A stretch of DNA of 64,000 nt from Ecdyonurus torrentis (GCA_949318235.1 OX439133.1:4653990-4717989), one strand, 5' to 3'; numbered from the stretch's first letter, positions 49,001 to 60,521 are shown. Numbers and translations: made by a program. The notes: generated by a model from the letters alone, not told the origin.

Positions 49001-51442
49001 ATAAGCTATTATTCTTAACTAAAGTAATGCACCAATTTTTAGAGTGTAGCAAAGATTATGTCATATTGAACAAATTGAGGTGACAATGAACTAGCATAAT
49101 ATAATTACTAAGACGTTTAATTTATTTTTGCCCATATTCCATAACGAAATATTTTTTGTTCAATCGTTTTTTTTTTCGTTTTACATTTATCTAAAAAGTT
49201 ACATTAAAATGATTTATTCATACCTGCCATAGAATTCTCCATCCCATTTGCCGTTGCATCTCCATACACACTTGAAATACCTCCTTCTGATCCTGTAAAA
49301 TCACCTCCTGATGCTATAGAAACCATTCCGGTTTCGTCAGGGTAAGATGGTGCCCCAGGGTAAGGTGCTTCCTCAGGGTAAGGTGCCCCAGGGTACGGTC
49401 CTTCAGGAGTCTGCACCGATATGTTTGGATCATCCACATTGATCGGGTTCATCATACCTGAATCATCTATCAATGTTGGCCCACTGTAGCCAGAAGATAC
49501 TGAACCTGAGGTACCGTCAGGGCTTATCATTGAAATGTCCGTTCCTATCTGTATAGACCAGGAAATAATCAATAATAAACAAGTAATTTACGTATTCATT
49601 TATTTCTATTTAATCGTTCATTTTATTCATACATAAATTTAATGTTTGTTTATTTCTTCATTCGTTCATTCGTTCGTTCGTTCGTTCTTCATTCATTCAT
49701 TCATTCATTCATTCATTCATTCATTCATTCATTCATTCATTCATTCATTCATTCATTCATTCATTCATTCATTCATTCATTCATTCATTCATTCATTCAT
49801 TCATTCATTCATTCATTCATTCATTCATTCATTATTTTAAATAGTTCGTTCATTGCAAGTGATCCATTACGTTTTTATAAGTTTATACGCAATAAAAAAA
49901 CAAACTAATTTTCCAAAATAACTAAAAACCACGTTTGTCCAATGCTAAGCAATCCTCAGCAATTGCTCTAGTATAGTTTCAAAGCGCATTCAGAATATAT
50001 ATTTACGGTTTCTCCTACAATTAACAAGCAAAATCGATGCTTTTTTTTTTCTTTGTTCCATTGTTATAAAAAACTGTTAAAACCCTTAAAATTACACGTA
50101 TGTGTTATTATAGAAGGAACATTTTCGTTGTTGATCCGTTTCTATGATTTCTTCTTAAAGTCTCGATCATGCTTGTAGAAGAAACGACCATTAATATAGT
50201 TTGCTTTAATTCAGAATGACGTCATGCGCATACACCCTCTAAAAGTATTCTAAGACCTTTAAGTGACCCAAGTACTTTGATGTAATATATTTATATTATT
50301 ATGATATTTGTGTCTGTTTTACCTCTGGAAGTGACGCACCTCTGGCCATACTTGTTTGTGCTCTCGGGGCACCATGAGACACAGCGACAAATGTTACAAA
50401 TATCAACTGAAAAGTCATGATACATGTTTTATAAGAAGGAAATTAAATCTTATACTTTCACATTGAAATCAAGACAATTTTCTATGTTTTTTTTTTTTTT
50501 TTTTATTATTTTTTTATAAAGCATGTATATCACAAAACACTTGATGTGACTTACATAAATAACTTTAGTTTGTCTCAAAACCCAACTGTAGCTCAGTGAT
50601 CAGAAATTTCGATTTATGCAACCCGTACAATATTTTCATACTAATTTTTGCATGTTTCTGACGTCATAAACATGAATATTCACTCAAATTGCATACTTTA
50701 CAGTATTTTCACGCTCTCTCGTGGGGCTACATTAACATTCTGGTAAAAATTGTCAATAACAGTTTTGAAGATCTCATTTTGTGTTTATTCATTATTAAAA
50801 AGCACATGTTGTTTTATGTGGTCTATGCCTTTAATGTTACTATATGAACTACCTGGTGCAGTAAAAGCATTTCTAATTTCTAAGACTGTTTGTACGTAAT
50901 GTAGAACAGATATATATTTTTTTTAACTATATAAAATACAATGAGGAAGGTGCATGAATTCTTTTTAACCCCCACTATTTATGCGACATTTTTGAAAAGA
51001 GCGTTAAAAAATTTTGAAGCCTTATATTTTCTTAGAACGATTGGAGCATGGGAATTATTTTTAATTACTTTTTGAAAATTGTCCTAAAAAGCCTGTGACG
51101 TCATCAATCGGGCATTTATTTCAAAAAGTATTGACTGTAGAAGGTTCAGTAGCCAGTTTTTTGAAATCCTGAGGACGAGCTGATTTCATTAAACTGGTTA
51201 CTGAACCTCGAACAATTAGTATTTGCTGAGAAAAAAGTAGACTGATGACGTCACAGGCTTTCTAGGTCGATTTTCAAAAATTAATTAAAAGTACTTCGAA
51301 TGCTCCAATCGTCCTAAGAAAAAATAACACCTCAAAAATTTTTAAAGCTCTTTCCAACAATATATATAAACCCAACAAAAAAATTTCAATCCACCTTTCT
51401 CATTATAGCACAATTATTACGTACCTTAGTTTGGATCCACAT
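46022..51442 (-). CDS. Secreted low-complexity (Gly/Asn/Pro-rich) protein, 5 exons, family unknown
   Basis: Exons 51442-51425, 50406-50323, 49548-49224, 47302-47177 and 46434-46022 join with phases 0, 0, 1, 1 into 321 residues ending GK-stop. The signal peptide spans exons 1-2 (MWIQTK plus LIFVTFVAVSHGAPRA). Exon 3 is acidic, rich in Ser, Gly and Pro, with a degenerate repeat PYPGAPYPEEAPYPGAP and hydrophobic patches. Exon 4 is Arg/Pro-rich (NRRPGSLKRPNRRPGV). Exon 5 is a basic Gly/Asn-rich block (NNGGG, KNGGGRK, GGLNRPGGLGG) with a Ser/Thr-rich end. There are no Cys after the signal peptide and no domain I know. The switch from an acidic to a basic low-complexity half suggests a self-assembling extracellular matrix, silk-like or cuticle component; this is inference from composition. 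Introns 1 to 4 are packed with MITEs and an ATTC array. Confidence 0.82.
46664..46972 (-). mobile_element. MITE-A copy in intron 4 of the low-complexity protein gene
   Basis: TATAGGGTGGTTGCATTCGT to CATGCGCACTCACCCTAT, full length. Confidence 0.85.
47458..47730. mobile_element. MITE-M copy 1
   Basis: Palindromic, with TACGAATCCTAACTTAAATT and AATAACTTAGGATATTCGTA arms and repeated TAGCTACTCATAA or inverse blocks. Diverged relative to copies 2 and 3. Confidence 0.7.
47770..48240 (+). pseudogene. Third retrotransposon tail copy, interrupted by MITE-M
   Basis: FHHVICQIKEYH is readable up to 47822. The sequence resumes after the insertion at 48115 and continues into the same 3' region as the 18174 copy (ATGTGGTGGCC, then GTACCACTT and CAAAACTGTAGA). 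Located in intron 3 of the low-complexity protein gene. Confidence 0.55.
47823..48114. mobile_element. MITE-M copy 2 with 12-bp target duplication
   Basis: ACACTCTAAAAACTAGTGCA to ATTTTTAGAGTGT. GTAGTAATAAAT is present on both sides (47811-47822 and 48115-48126), inside a retrotransposon tail. Confidence 0.85.
48451..49047. mobile_element. MITE-M copy 3, interrupted by MITE-B
   Basis: ACACTCAAAAAATTGGTGCA to CACCAATTTTTAGAGTGT. Interrupted at 48685-49000. Confidence 0.85.
48685..49000. mobile_element. MITE-B copy 3, nested in MITE-M
   Basis: TTAAAGGCGTGGAACAC to GGTGTTCTACGCCTTTA with the family palindrome around a GC-rich centre. Confidence 0.85.
49688..49833. repeat. (ATTC)n array in intron 2 of the low-complexity protein gene
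   Basis: About 36 pure units after degenerate TTCG units. It is followed at once by a MITE-S end. Confidence 0.97.
49838..49872. mobile_element. MITE-S end fragment
   Basis: AGTTCGTTCATTGCAAGTGA then TCCATTA, matching one end of the 59247-59364 copy, immediately next to the ATTC array. Confidence 0.6.
49900..50236 (-). mobile_element. MITE-A fragment split by a 212-bp insertion
   Basis: The left part runs from CTAATTTTCC to GCGCATTCAGAAT. The right part resumes TTCAGAATGACGTCATGCGC to TACACCCT. The insertion (49997-50208) is flanked by a repeated ATTCAGAAT and has loosely inverted ends (ATTTACGGTTTCTCC and GAAGAAACGACCATTAAT). Confidence 0.75.
50520..50833. mobile_element. MITE-E copy 2 in intron 1 of the low-complexity protein gene
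   Basis: It shares almost every base block with 33211-33528, including TTTCTGACGTCATAAACATG and TCACGCTCTCTCGT, so the two are recent or converted copies. Confidence 0.85.
50940..51405. mobile_element. MITE-D copy 2, in intron 1 of the low-complexity protein gene
   Basis: Same order and arms as the copy at 2145-2614, with ATGAGGAAGG at the left end and CCTTTCTCAT at the right. It ends about 20 bp from the splice donor of exon 1. Confidence 0.8.
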
Positions 51443-51483
51443 CGTGAGATCGAATGATATCACAATCATAAATATTACCTGCC

Positions 51484-51489
51484 TTTATA
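51484..51489 (-). promoter_or_regulatory. TATA box of the low-complexity secreted protein gene
   Basis: TATAAA on the minus strand 42 nt upstream of the ATG at 51442, giving a very short leader. Confidence 0.5.
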
Positions 51490-51826
51490 GAAAATTGCTG
51501 TATTGTATATCAAAGTTGCAAGGTTACGGAAAATTTACATCAGTAATAAATTTATTTTATGATACTTAATGTGTCGGAACTATTTTGTAAAAACGGAAAT
51601 ATTTTAACTATTGTTGACGTTACAATATCATTTTTATATTATCTCTATCTTTATAGATTTAATATTATATATAAATGTAATATTAGATATGTGTATAATA
51701 TGTATATCGATTAAAAAAACACAATATAATATATCAAAAATGACAAAATTTATAGGATTTATAATTTGATAGCTTCAAGTTTGAGAAAAATTAAAATTCT
51801 CTCAATTCATTTTAGCGTAATGCGTC

Positions 51827-51839
<13 letters not shown>

Positions 51840-51857
<18 letters not shown>

Positions 51858-52310
51858 GCATTTTTATATTAGTCCACACTTTATTGTATTTACTATCTAT
51901 ATATAGGGTTGAAAAAAGTAGTAACAAGCTACAATTTGGTACACTGAATACTTATAGCATCAAACCGCACCAAAAAAAAAGTTCACTCATTTTTTCTTAA
52001 GTCGTAACAACTATTAACAGATGGAAATGTGCTATATGTTATACGTTGTATAATATACTGCTCTTTTACAAGCACAACATAGGGCATATAGTTCAGTGCA
52101 TAGGGCTTATACACAGGGAAATAGGTGCACGCGGCAGGAGTTTGGTGCCTTGTACCCCGAATATCTCCGGCACTAATTGTGCTATCGAGTCGAATAAATT
52201 GTACTAAAAATGGACTAGATAATAATTATTACGTATTTATTTTTGTATAATCATGTATAATAATACCTTATAAGTACCTTAATAATCTAGAAGAATATAA
52301 ATGAAATGCG
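51840..52310. other. Intergenic stretch without recognised gene
   Basis: AT-rich with a poly-T. A GC-richer patch near 52115-52200 has no open frame or family similarity that I recognise. Confidence 0.4.
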
Positions 52311-52420
52311 TTCAGTTAATAAGCTTTTATTTGTGCAAAAAAATACTATACTATAAATGACGTTTCCCCTATGCTGGCCAATACATTAGGCTCCACAAAC
52401 ATGGCATCAAAGCGCTTTTC
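52310..52420 (-). mobile_element. MITE-C fragment
   Basis: Inverse of one half of the family: ATGACGTTTCCCCTATGCTG, then CCACAAACATGGCATCAAAG. The other half is absent. Confidence 0.65.
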
Positions 52421-52429
52421 AATTAGTAT

Positions 52430-54500
52430 AAGTAGTTCATTTTTAGGTATAAACATCAATTTTTTTTATTGTATATTCATAAATAAATAAATAATCGTCT
52501 TTATTCAAAAAAAAAAAAAAAAAAAAAAAAAAAGCATAAAGGAACATTCAATTTTTGAAAGGGCGAGGTTTAAACCCACTCTTATACACCTTACCCCTCA
52601 TATACACATGACTATATATAGGTTTATTTTAAACTACTAGCACTTTGTTTTTTCAGTATACATATTGGTTATATGCAAGGTTTATAAACCTTGGGTTATA
52701 TGCAATATCATATATGCATCAACAATGTTTAACATATTATAGACCTTTTTTTTATAAATATATATTATATATTTTTATTGAAAAATATTTCAATGAATTA
52801 CTATTATATTTCCGGTTATTTGAAAATAAAAACTTGACTTCTGCAAATTGATATTTGTCCTTCACTATATACATGAATGAAACTTCTTTTATATTATACT
52901 CCTTTGTTAAAATTGAAGCCACGTCTATACAGTATGATTTCTGTATCCCTTGAACGAGTTCCCTTGCAATTAGACTCATTTATCCTTCAGTGATATATTA
53001 CTGCAGCAGCTTCATGGAAAACATAATTTCCGTGTCGTTCAGATTATATTTAAGAATTTTTATTATAAGAATTATCTTTAGTCTTTAGAGTGTGTAAACT
53101 TATTTTCTTGCTATAGAAAAAAAAAAAAAAAAAAAAAAAAAAACATTTGTTTGAATAACCGCATAGTTAATCCTCATTTTAGTAATAGAAAACAGAGGGT
53201 TTACGAACAGATTGGAAACTTATAGAGCTAGTTTTTTAATGGAAAAATATATAATTGCAATCATATTTACAGTGATTTTTATAAGAGGATAATACAACTA
53301 AAAAAAATGGGGGAGGGGAGAAATTGGGGTACTTTTTTTTTCTAATTTTTTTTCTTAATTTTTACTGTTATAATTAGAAAAAAGTCCCCATGAGTTTTTT
53401 CACTTCCATGATGATCTATTTATATATATTTTGAATAATAAATAATACGTATTAAATTATAATATGAAAGGAGGCTATATTGCATCACTGGGAAATTATG
53501 TATGGCAATCTGCCATCAATACTTAAATTTATAAAAAAAAAAAAAAAAATCTATAAATACTAAAGATATATTTTGCTTAAAAATCTGTGTAATTTATTAG
53601 TATTATTATTGTCTCGATCTTTTTCTTTTTTTTTTTTTTTTTTTTTTTTTTTTATTTATTATTATTTTTTTTACAGGAAATGGTTCTTTAAAAATAAAAT
53701 AGAATATAACAAATTAATAAATCCTTAACATTTCGCATAAAATTAAACCTGGAAAAAAAAAATAATAATAAAAAAATAAAGACATTTGCAATTAAATTTA
53801 AACGCTTTTCGTTTTAGTAAAAAAGAAGAAAAAAAAAGTAGCAGCAGCAATAAAAATTTAACTAAACATGCCACCATACAATATAAGTAATTGTAATATT
53901 TGGCAACTGTTAGTACAAACATGAAAGTTGTTATTATTGTTATGTCAGCACTAATTAGCAGTCAGATCATTACCCCCTCCCACTTCTCTCTCTTTTTACA
54001 TTGTGCTTTGCATAAAATATTAAAATTATCAAGTACGTTGTGTCGAGTCCTACTTTCAACTGCACTATATATAAACGTACAGTAAGCTAAGTACCCAAGT
54101 TTTTATATCACAGCTGACAGCATGGCGTGGCGGGATTGAAGGAACAGATGAGAGTTAATTAATTGAGTTGACCGGTGGTAATGTAGTAGTAATGTAAGAC
54201 CATGCTAAAAATTTATGGTTTGGTGCACTTGAAACCCGGGTTCCGCTTGAAATCGAGCTTAAACTCTATGAAACAAGCCAAAACTTATTTGGTAAGCTAG
54301 AGATTTGAAGCAAAACTTAAAAACGAGCTCTCGAGATTGTGAGAAAAAAATTACGATTTTCTCTTTTTTATTTTTTTTTTATTATTAAAAAAAAAAATAA
54401 AAAAAAAAAAACTTTTACAAACGTCAGGATTTATAGAAGACAAAGGTATTCATTTTACATGCTACAGAATATACATAAAAGTAGCAAACTTGTAGTATAA
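52430..54500. other. Intergenic, AT-rich, no gene seen
   Basis: Several poly-A and poly-T tracts (52508-52532, 53117-53142, 53629-53653). Short open frames have no support. Confidence 0.5.
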
Positions 54501-54504
54501 TTAA

Positions 54505-54614
54505 ATGCAGTTCGTAAACCTTGTTCTCTGCTCCTAAAATGACGATCAACTTTGGTTAATCAAATGTAATGCGCATTTTTTCGTGCAAGAAAACAGGGTT
54601 TACGAACAGCATTA
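54505..54614. mobile_element. Short hairpin MITE-O copy 2
   Basis: GCAGTTCGTAAACCTTGTTC to GAAAACAGGGTTTACGAACA, more intact than the 14724 copy. Confidence 0.8.
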
Positions 54615-54789
54615 TTATCTTTTCATTTTTCTAAAATGTATTTTAGCTCGTATTCTTTCGAACCTTTTTTTTTTTTTTTTTTTTTTTTTTGTCTTTCTTC
54701 CTTTCTTCTTTTTTTTTGCGGGTCAATCACGGACTTAGCTTGAGTTAGCTCGTTTCCAAACTAAAAAAGCTCAAAACCTAAGTTAAATG

Positions 54790-54796
<7 letters not shown>

Positions 54797-54859
<63 letters not shown>
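54797..54859. repeat. (AT)n microsatellite
   Basis: About 31 AT units, just outside the foldback element. Confidence 0.95.
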
Positions 54860-54864
<5 letters not shown>

Positions 54865-54889
54865 ATATAAAATAATTCAAGTTACCCTA

Positions 54890-56115
54890 TCCTATCCCGT
54901 GATACACAAAAAGTCTGATAAATGATTTATAAAGCATTGATAAATTTTGACTGATAAAGATATTATAAAATATTTATAAAGGTCTGATAAAAGTCTTATA
55001 TGCGACACTTTTCAAACCTTTATCAGTCAAATTACCATGTATAAGCATAGGACAAATTTTTTCGTTTCTCCTATGCTTATACACGTAAAATTTTACATTG
55101 AAATTTGACTTGTAAGCTGATAAAACACTGAATAAAATCTGATAAATGTCTGATAAAAAGCTGATAAATGTCTGATAAAAGTCTGATAAAAAACTGATAA
55201 ATAATTATGCATTTTTCTCTTCCCTTCCCTCCCCCTTCCCCCTCCCTCCCTCCTGTACCCTTCATCCCACATTCCACCCAGCACTACCCACTTCAATGTT
55301 TGTCATAACATTGTTGCCAATTTTGCCTTGTATTACAAAATATTCTTATTAATTGATATTCTTCAATTAATAAGAGAAAAAAACTTTATTTTTCAAAGGA
55401 TGCATCGGATTATAGGAGCGGATGAGTCGCACACATCGGTAATCGTAACAGCTTGAGATCAAGTTGGTTTCCTAGCTGTAACACATGAAATACAATTAAT
55501 TACAATAAATATTGAAATAATTATTAATGTGAACATGTCACTTACCTATATATTAACATGATGACCACATGAAGCTCCTCTTACAAGTAGGTGAAGCTTC
55601 TTGCTGCTTAGTTTTAATTGAAATATGTAAGCGCTAACAAAGTGCGTGCATACTGCTCTGGCTGACTTGTGCTACTGCCTGCTACCTCTGCTCCTGCTGT
55701 ACACTCCAAAATTTTCTAAGTCCTCAACGGTTTCGTCTACCAAAAGAGGCGCCTCGCGTTCCCCTCCAAAATTATTTCCCGTTAGGTCATCAAACTTTTA
55801 TCAGACTTTTGAAAAATTTCAAATTTTATTTTTAAGTTTATATATTCATACTTTTATCAGATGTTTGAAATTTAAAAAAAAAAAAATAATCAAACGTTTA
55901 TCAGTCATTTATAATTATCAAACTTTTATCAATACTTTATAATATATTTATCATACTTTTTTCAGTTTTTACTCCTAGATTCAAAAAATTCTATCAAACT
56001 CTATCAGTCCTTTATCCATGTATTATCAGACAAAAACACTACTATCAAATGTTTATAAGCACTTAATCAAGGCTTTCTCAAACTTTTATCAGCATTTTCG
56101 TATGGCTCGGGATTC
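54890..56115. mobile_element. Foldback-type element with CTGATAAA subterminal repeats
   Basis: Ends ATCCCGTGATACACAAAAA (left) and the inverse of ATCCCGAGCCATACGAAAAT (right). The left arm (to about 55200) holds at least ten CTGATAAA or close variants, and the right arm (about 55795-56095) holds the inverse TTTATCAG. The core (55200-55790) is GC-richer than anything nearby and contains a C/T-rich tract. Short motifs repeated near both ends are typical of cut-and-paste DNA transposons. Confidence 0.7.
55385..55700 (-). ncRNA. Possible short spliced transcript in the foldback core
   Basis: On the minus strand a GTAAGTG donor (exon ending at 55546) is followed by TGTTACAG with an exon start at 55475, and AATAAA at 55390-55385. 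The only reading frame across the junction (ATG at 55559) stops after five codons, so a coding role is unlikely. The plus strand instead has a 98-codon frame from 55646. Neither is backed by similarity. Confidence 0.25.
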
Positions 56116-56522
56116 CTTTATTTAATGTACTTATTGTATCATTTGAACAATCAGTTTAATGTACTGTAATTTTTATCTGTAGTACATGTAACACAGATAA
56201 GTGAACTTTAATTGAGCTAGGGTAGTGCACTTGCATACAATGTCTATACTTTCTAATTATTGTAAGACCAAATTAGGACAAAAAATATTGATGGAGTTAA
56301 TGTATCTTATATAGGAATAAAAAATTTGAAACTTTGTGTTGGCCTTTTTTAACTTTATACCTTTTGTCACTTTTTTCCTATAAGCGACTACACTGAAAGA
56401 AATGCAATTGTAATTATTTTAGTTGAAACTTTGAAAGTTTTGTGGGTTGCATGAAACTTCCAAACCATATATAACGATTTAAAATTTTCCATTATACGGA
56501 CAAAAAAAGAATACTTAATAGT

Positions 56523-56807
56523 TATAGGGTGTGTACGCATGACGTCATTCTGAGTACCTTTCGATGCTCTTCTTGAGCAATGAATAACATAGTGCTCAGC
56601 ATAGGACAAACCTAGTTTTTGGCTATTTTCTTTTGAAAATTAGCTATTTTTTGGTCATTATTATTTTTCTTGCATACTAGAGATACTAATTCAACCTGTT
56701 AACAGCATCAATGCTCTCAAAAAAATTGCGAAGTATTTTTAAAGTGGCAAAATGTATTTAGTACTCACTTATGACGTCGACTTTAACATGAATGAAAATA
56801 CCCTATG
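56523..56807 (+). mobile_element. MITE-A copy with internal deletion
   Basis: TATAGGGTGTGTACGCATGA to AACATGAATGAAAATACCCT. The TCATTTTCCTATGCCGGCC-type block near the right end is deleted. Confidence 0.85.
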
Positions 56808-56809
56808 AA

Positions 56810-57092
56810 AATAATAATAATAATTTTGCTAGATAGTTTCTCAATTTAACTTATTAAATATAAAATTTTAAATATTAATTATATTTATTAATATTTCGAA
56901 CTCACACCAGTTTTTTATTTATAATTCAATACCATATGTGAATAATATTTAATTAAATTTATAATATTTAAAAATAAGTAAATATAAAATATCTGAGATA
57001 GTTAAATTTTTCAAATATTAAATTATATTATGATAATTTTATTTTTATAAATATCTTATTAGGATTATAATTTCAAATAAAACTAATACAAT

Positions 57093-57123
<31 letters not shown>

Positions 57124-57750
57124 TCATCTTATATATATAACATCTTGCATATTTGCAACATCTTATATGCAACAACTTATTTTATAATATATATTGATAG
57201 CAATATAGCATAGCAATTATACTGCACAGGATAATAGTTATGATGTTCAGCATAATAATAATGATATTACAAAATAGCAACACTTTGTGTTCATAGTAAT
57301 TATTCAATGCAGTATCAATTCAGTCTATATGCCATATTATGGCCTAGTGATTTTCATGTGATTCCAAGCAGCTACTCTGTGTTTTAACTCAAGTGTGATG
57401 AGTACCTGAGTGCATTCAGGATTCAGGAGACACTTGCATGTCGATCAACCCTGATTTTCAAGCAAAATAAATAAATAATAGTCTGAAAAAAAAATTAGCA
57501 GCAGATGAAATACACATAATAAATTGAACAAAATGCGCAGTTAGGACAGTGATTCCTATATCAACTGAACCGGAAATAAGTGACAACACTTTATGAAATA
57601 ATAAAAACAAAATAAATTGCAAATATACTGCCAGGTTGATATAATGGTCCTGTCTTAACGATCGTGACCATGTATATAAGCAGTCTGCAAACACTAATTA
57701 ACGTGTGGTCATGCTTTAATAAGCTAAATGGCTGTAACGATAGGATGGGA
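56810..57750. other. Intergenic, AT-rich, no gene seen
   Basis: Poly-A at 57099-57122 and scattered GCATAATAA motifs of the MITE-T type (57190-57310). Confidence 0.5.
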
Positions 57751-57751
57751 A

Positions 57752-58066
57752 TATAGGGTGTGCGCATGACTTCATATTTATTGCGCTTGAAGGCCATACT
57801 GGAGTAGTACATAACATTGCTCAGCATAGGACAAATTTTATTTAAGCCAATTTTCTTTGGGAAATTGGTTAATTTTGTTGTTATTGTTATTTTTCTCACA
57901 TAATATACTTGAGATACTAATTCAACATATTTAAAACATCAATGCTATCAAAAATATTGCATAGTGTTTTTAAACTGGAGAAAAGATTTTGTTTTTCCTA
58001 TGCCACCCATGTTTATTGCGTTATCCAACATGGCGTCGACTTTAACATGAATGCATACACCCTGTA
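57752..58066 (+). mobile_element. MITE-A copy
   Basis: TATAGGGTGTGCGCATGACT to TTAACATGAATGCATACACC, full length. Confidence 0.85.
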
Positions 58067-58127
58067 AGAACAAAAGAAAAAGAAAACGTAATTTATTTTT
58101 TACGTGCAGACAGAGACACAACGAGAC

Positions 58128-58368
<241 letters not shown>

Positions 58369-58796
58369 TTTATAAGTTCAAACCAAACTTGATATAAATC
58401 ACAAAATGTCAAGAGATGTCCTTCACTTACATAACGTACTCTTACTTATCATGTAGAACATGAGGGAAAGTAGTTTTAAAATTTTACATTACCATAGGTC
58501 ATACTCCTACATTTATATAATTTTATTTTTATCTTTTTATTTCGTATAATATAAAAGTGTTAGTAGAAAAAATAAAAATACGACATTTGCTGCATGGTTT
58601 GTTTCTCACTTGCTTTGGAAGAGAAAATGGCACTTACAGCATATTTCGAATATGTCTGCTTTTGCATCTGACGCTTTCAAATATAATAGTATTACTTTGC
58701 AAGCATTGAAGTCTTCGTGTATTAAAAGTTTACTTGCATTGAAATTACCAATACTATTTCATGTCTGGCATTTAGATGGTAAAAATTGTAAGGAAC

Positions 58797-59244
58797 ATGA
58801 ATGAATGAATGAATGAATGAATGAATGAATGAATGAATGAATGAATGAATGAATGAATGAATGAATGAATGAATGAATGAATGAATGAATGAATGAATGA
58901 ATGAATGAATGAATGAATGAATGAATGAATGAATGAATGAATGAATGAATGAATGAATGAATGAATGAATGAATGAATGAATGAATGAATGAATGAATGA
59001 ATGAATGAATGAATGAATGAATGAATGAATGAATGAATGAATGAATGAATGAATGAATGAATGAATGAATGAATGAATGAATGAATGAATGAATGAATGA
59101 AGCAATGAATGAATGAAGCAATGAATGAATGAAGCAATGAATGAATGAATGAATGAATGAATGAATGAATGAATGAATGAATGAATGAATGAATGAATGA
59201 ATGAATGAATGAATGAATGAATGAATGAATGAATGAATGAATGA
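58797..59244. repeat. (ATGA)n tetranucleotide array
   Basis: About 110 units, complement of the ATTC arrays. GAAGCAATGAATGAAT-type interruptions occur three times near 59100-59135, a small higher-order repeat. Confidence 0.97.
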
Positions 59245-59246
59245 TG

Positions 59247-59364
59247 GATCACTTGCAGTGAAATATTATTAATTGTTGCAACACGTAAGTACGTAAACGA
59301 TTTTTCCATTTAAGAAATATTCAATTTTATTTTAAAAAGTTCGTTCATTGCAAGTGGTCCATTG
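59247..59364. mobile_element. MITE-S copy 2, abutting the ATGA array
   Basis: GGATCACTTGCAGTGAAATA to GTTCATTGCAAGTGGTCCAT, inverted ends, starting two bases after the array. Confidence 0.75.
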
Positions 59365-59399
59365 AATAAGTAAGTTAAGAAATAAAAGAAGTAAAAAAT

Positions 59400-60520
59400 C
59401 AAACAAATAACTCAAATTTATCATAAAGAAAGCAAATAAATAATCGTAAATGAACCCAATACATTAACAATACTCTTATTATTGTAAAGGAGGTAAAAAT
59501 TGTGACGTCAGAGCAGAGTTACAAGACATTTCGTATTTTCCTGCTTATTCAATATTTCCACGAAGCGATATATTTCTGACGACGTGATGCTCTTGCTTAC
59601 GTGCTTAGAGTCATTGATTATCGAGTGATTTGTATGATTATTGTGTAGTGTTTTTACTTTTTAGTTTTTATAGTTTTCCATGATTTATTTATTTATTATT
59701 ATTATTATTATTATTTCATTTCTTCATCTTTTCAAAGCAAAACAATGAAAAAAAAATGTAAAAGTAAAAAAAAAAAAAAGTTAGCGGCGTGGTGCATTAG
59801 CCATCCACCACACAAGCAACGTGAGCAGAGAAATCAGTAATAATGTTTTGATGTTCGTAAACCCTGTTAATCCTCCAAAAAAAATGCGCAATGCTATTTC
59901 AATTTGGGCATCAATTTGGGCATCAAATGAAAATGCGTCCTGATATGAAATTTTACCTCTGCCTGTCTGTCTCTATACACGATGCAAAGCGTTTAATATT
60001 TTACTTCATATAAATATATATTTATTATCAGTTTATGATTGAATAGCTTAACAATTTAAAATGTTGTGCCTCGCCTACAAACACTTTTATTATCATTCTT
60101 ATCAATTAGTCACCGGATCAATTTTATTATTAAAACTTAATTAATATAATAAAGTAATTGCACTATTGCGTCAAATTTATAATTATATTACGTCATTTTT
60201 ATACGAACAGATTATAATAAATTAGTTTATTGTCGTTCGTTAATAAGTAATTTTAATTTTTTGTTTGTGCAGTGATTGTATAAGTAATTAAAATAAAAAT
60301 TAATTGATAGATAGTAAAAATATATTAATTATAATTAGTTCTATGGGATTTTTTTTATATAATTTTACTATCCCGATTTATTAGCAAAATTAATACATAA
60401 TAAAACACAATTTACGCTGTAATATACATAATATTTTTATTAAATATAAACTTCTCCGTTCTAACTGCAGTAGGTTTCTTAAAAATGAATTAAAAGGTTA
60501 ATAGGTTATAGAATCTAAAG
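59400..60520. other. Intergenic, no gene seen
   Basis: Contains a MITE-O end (GTTCGTAAACCCTGTT at about 59853) and a direct duplication of TTTGGGCATCAA near 59913. Otherwise AT-rich. Confidence 0.45.
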
Positions 60521-60521
60521 G

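Noticed and set aside
55646..55942. Plus-strand 98-codon frame with a hydrophobic start
   Set aside because: Possible, but it runs from the core into the repeat arm of the foldback element and has no supported splice partner; left as an uncertain remark only.
58722..59309. Long Ser-Phe-Ile-His open frame (also at 35803, 37393 and 49642)
   Set aside because: Translation of ATTC/ATGA repeats in every frame; no start context, splice logic or non-repeat protein.
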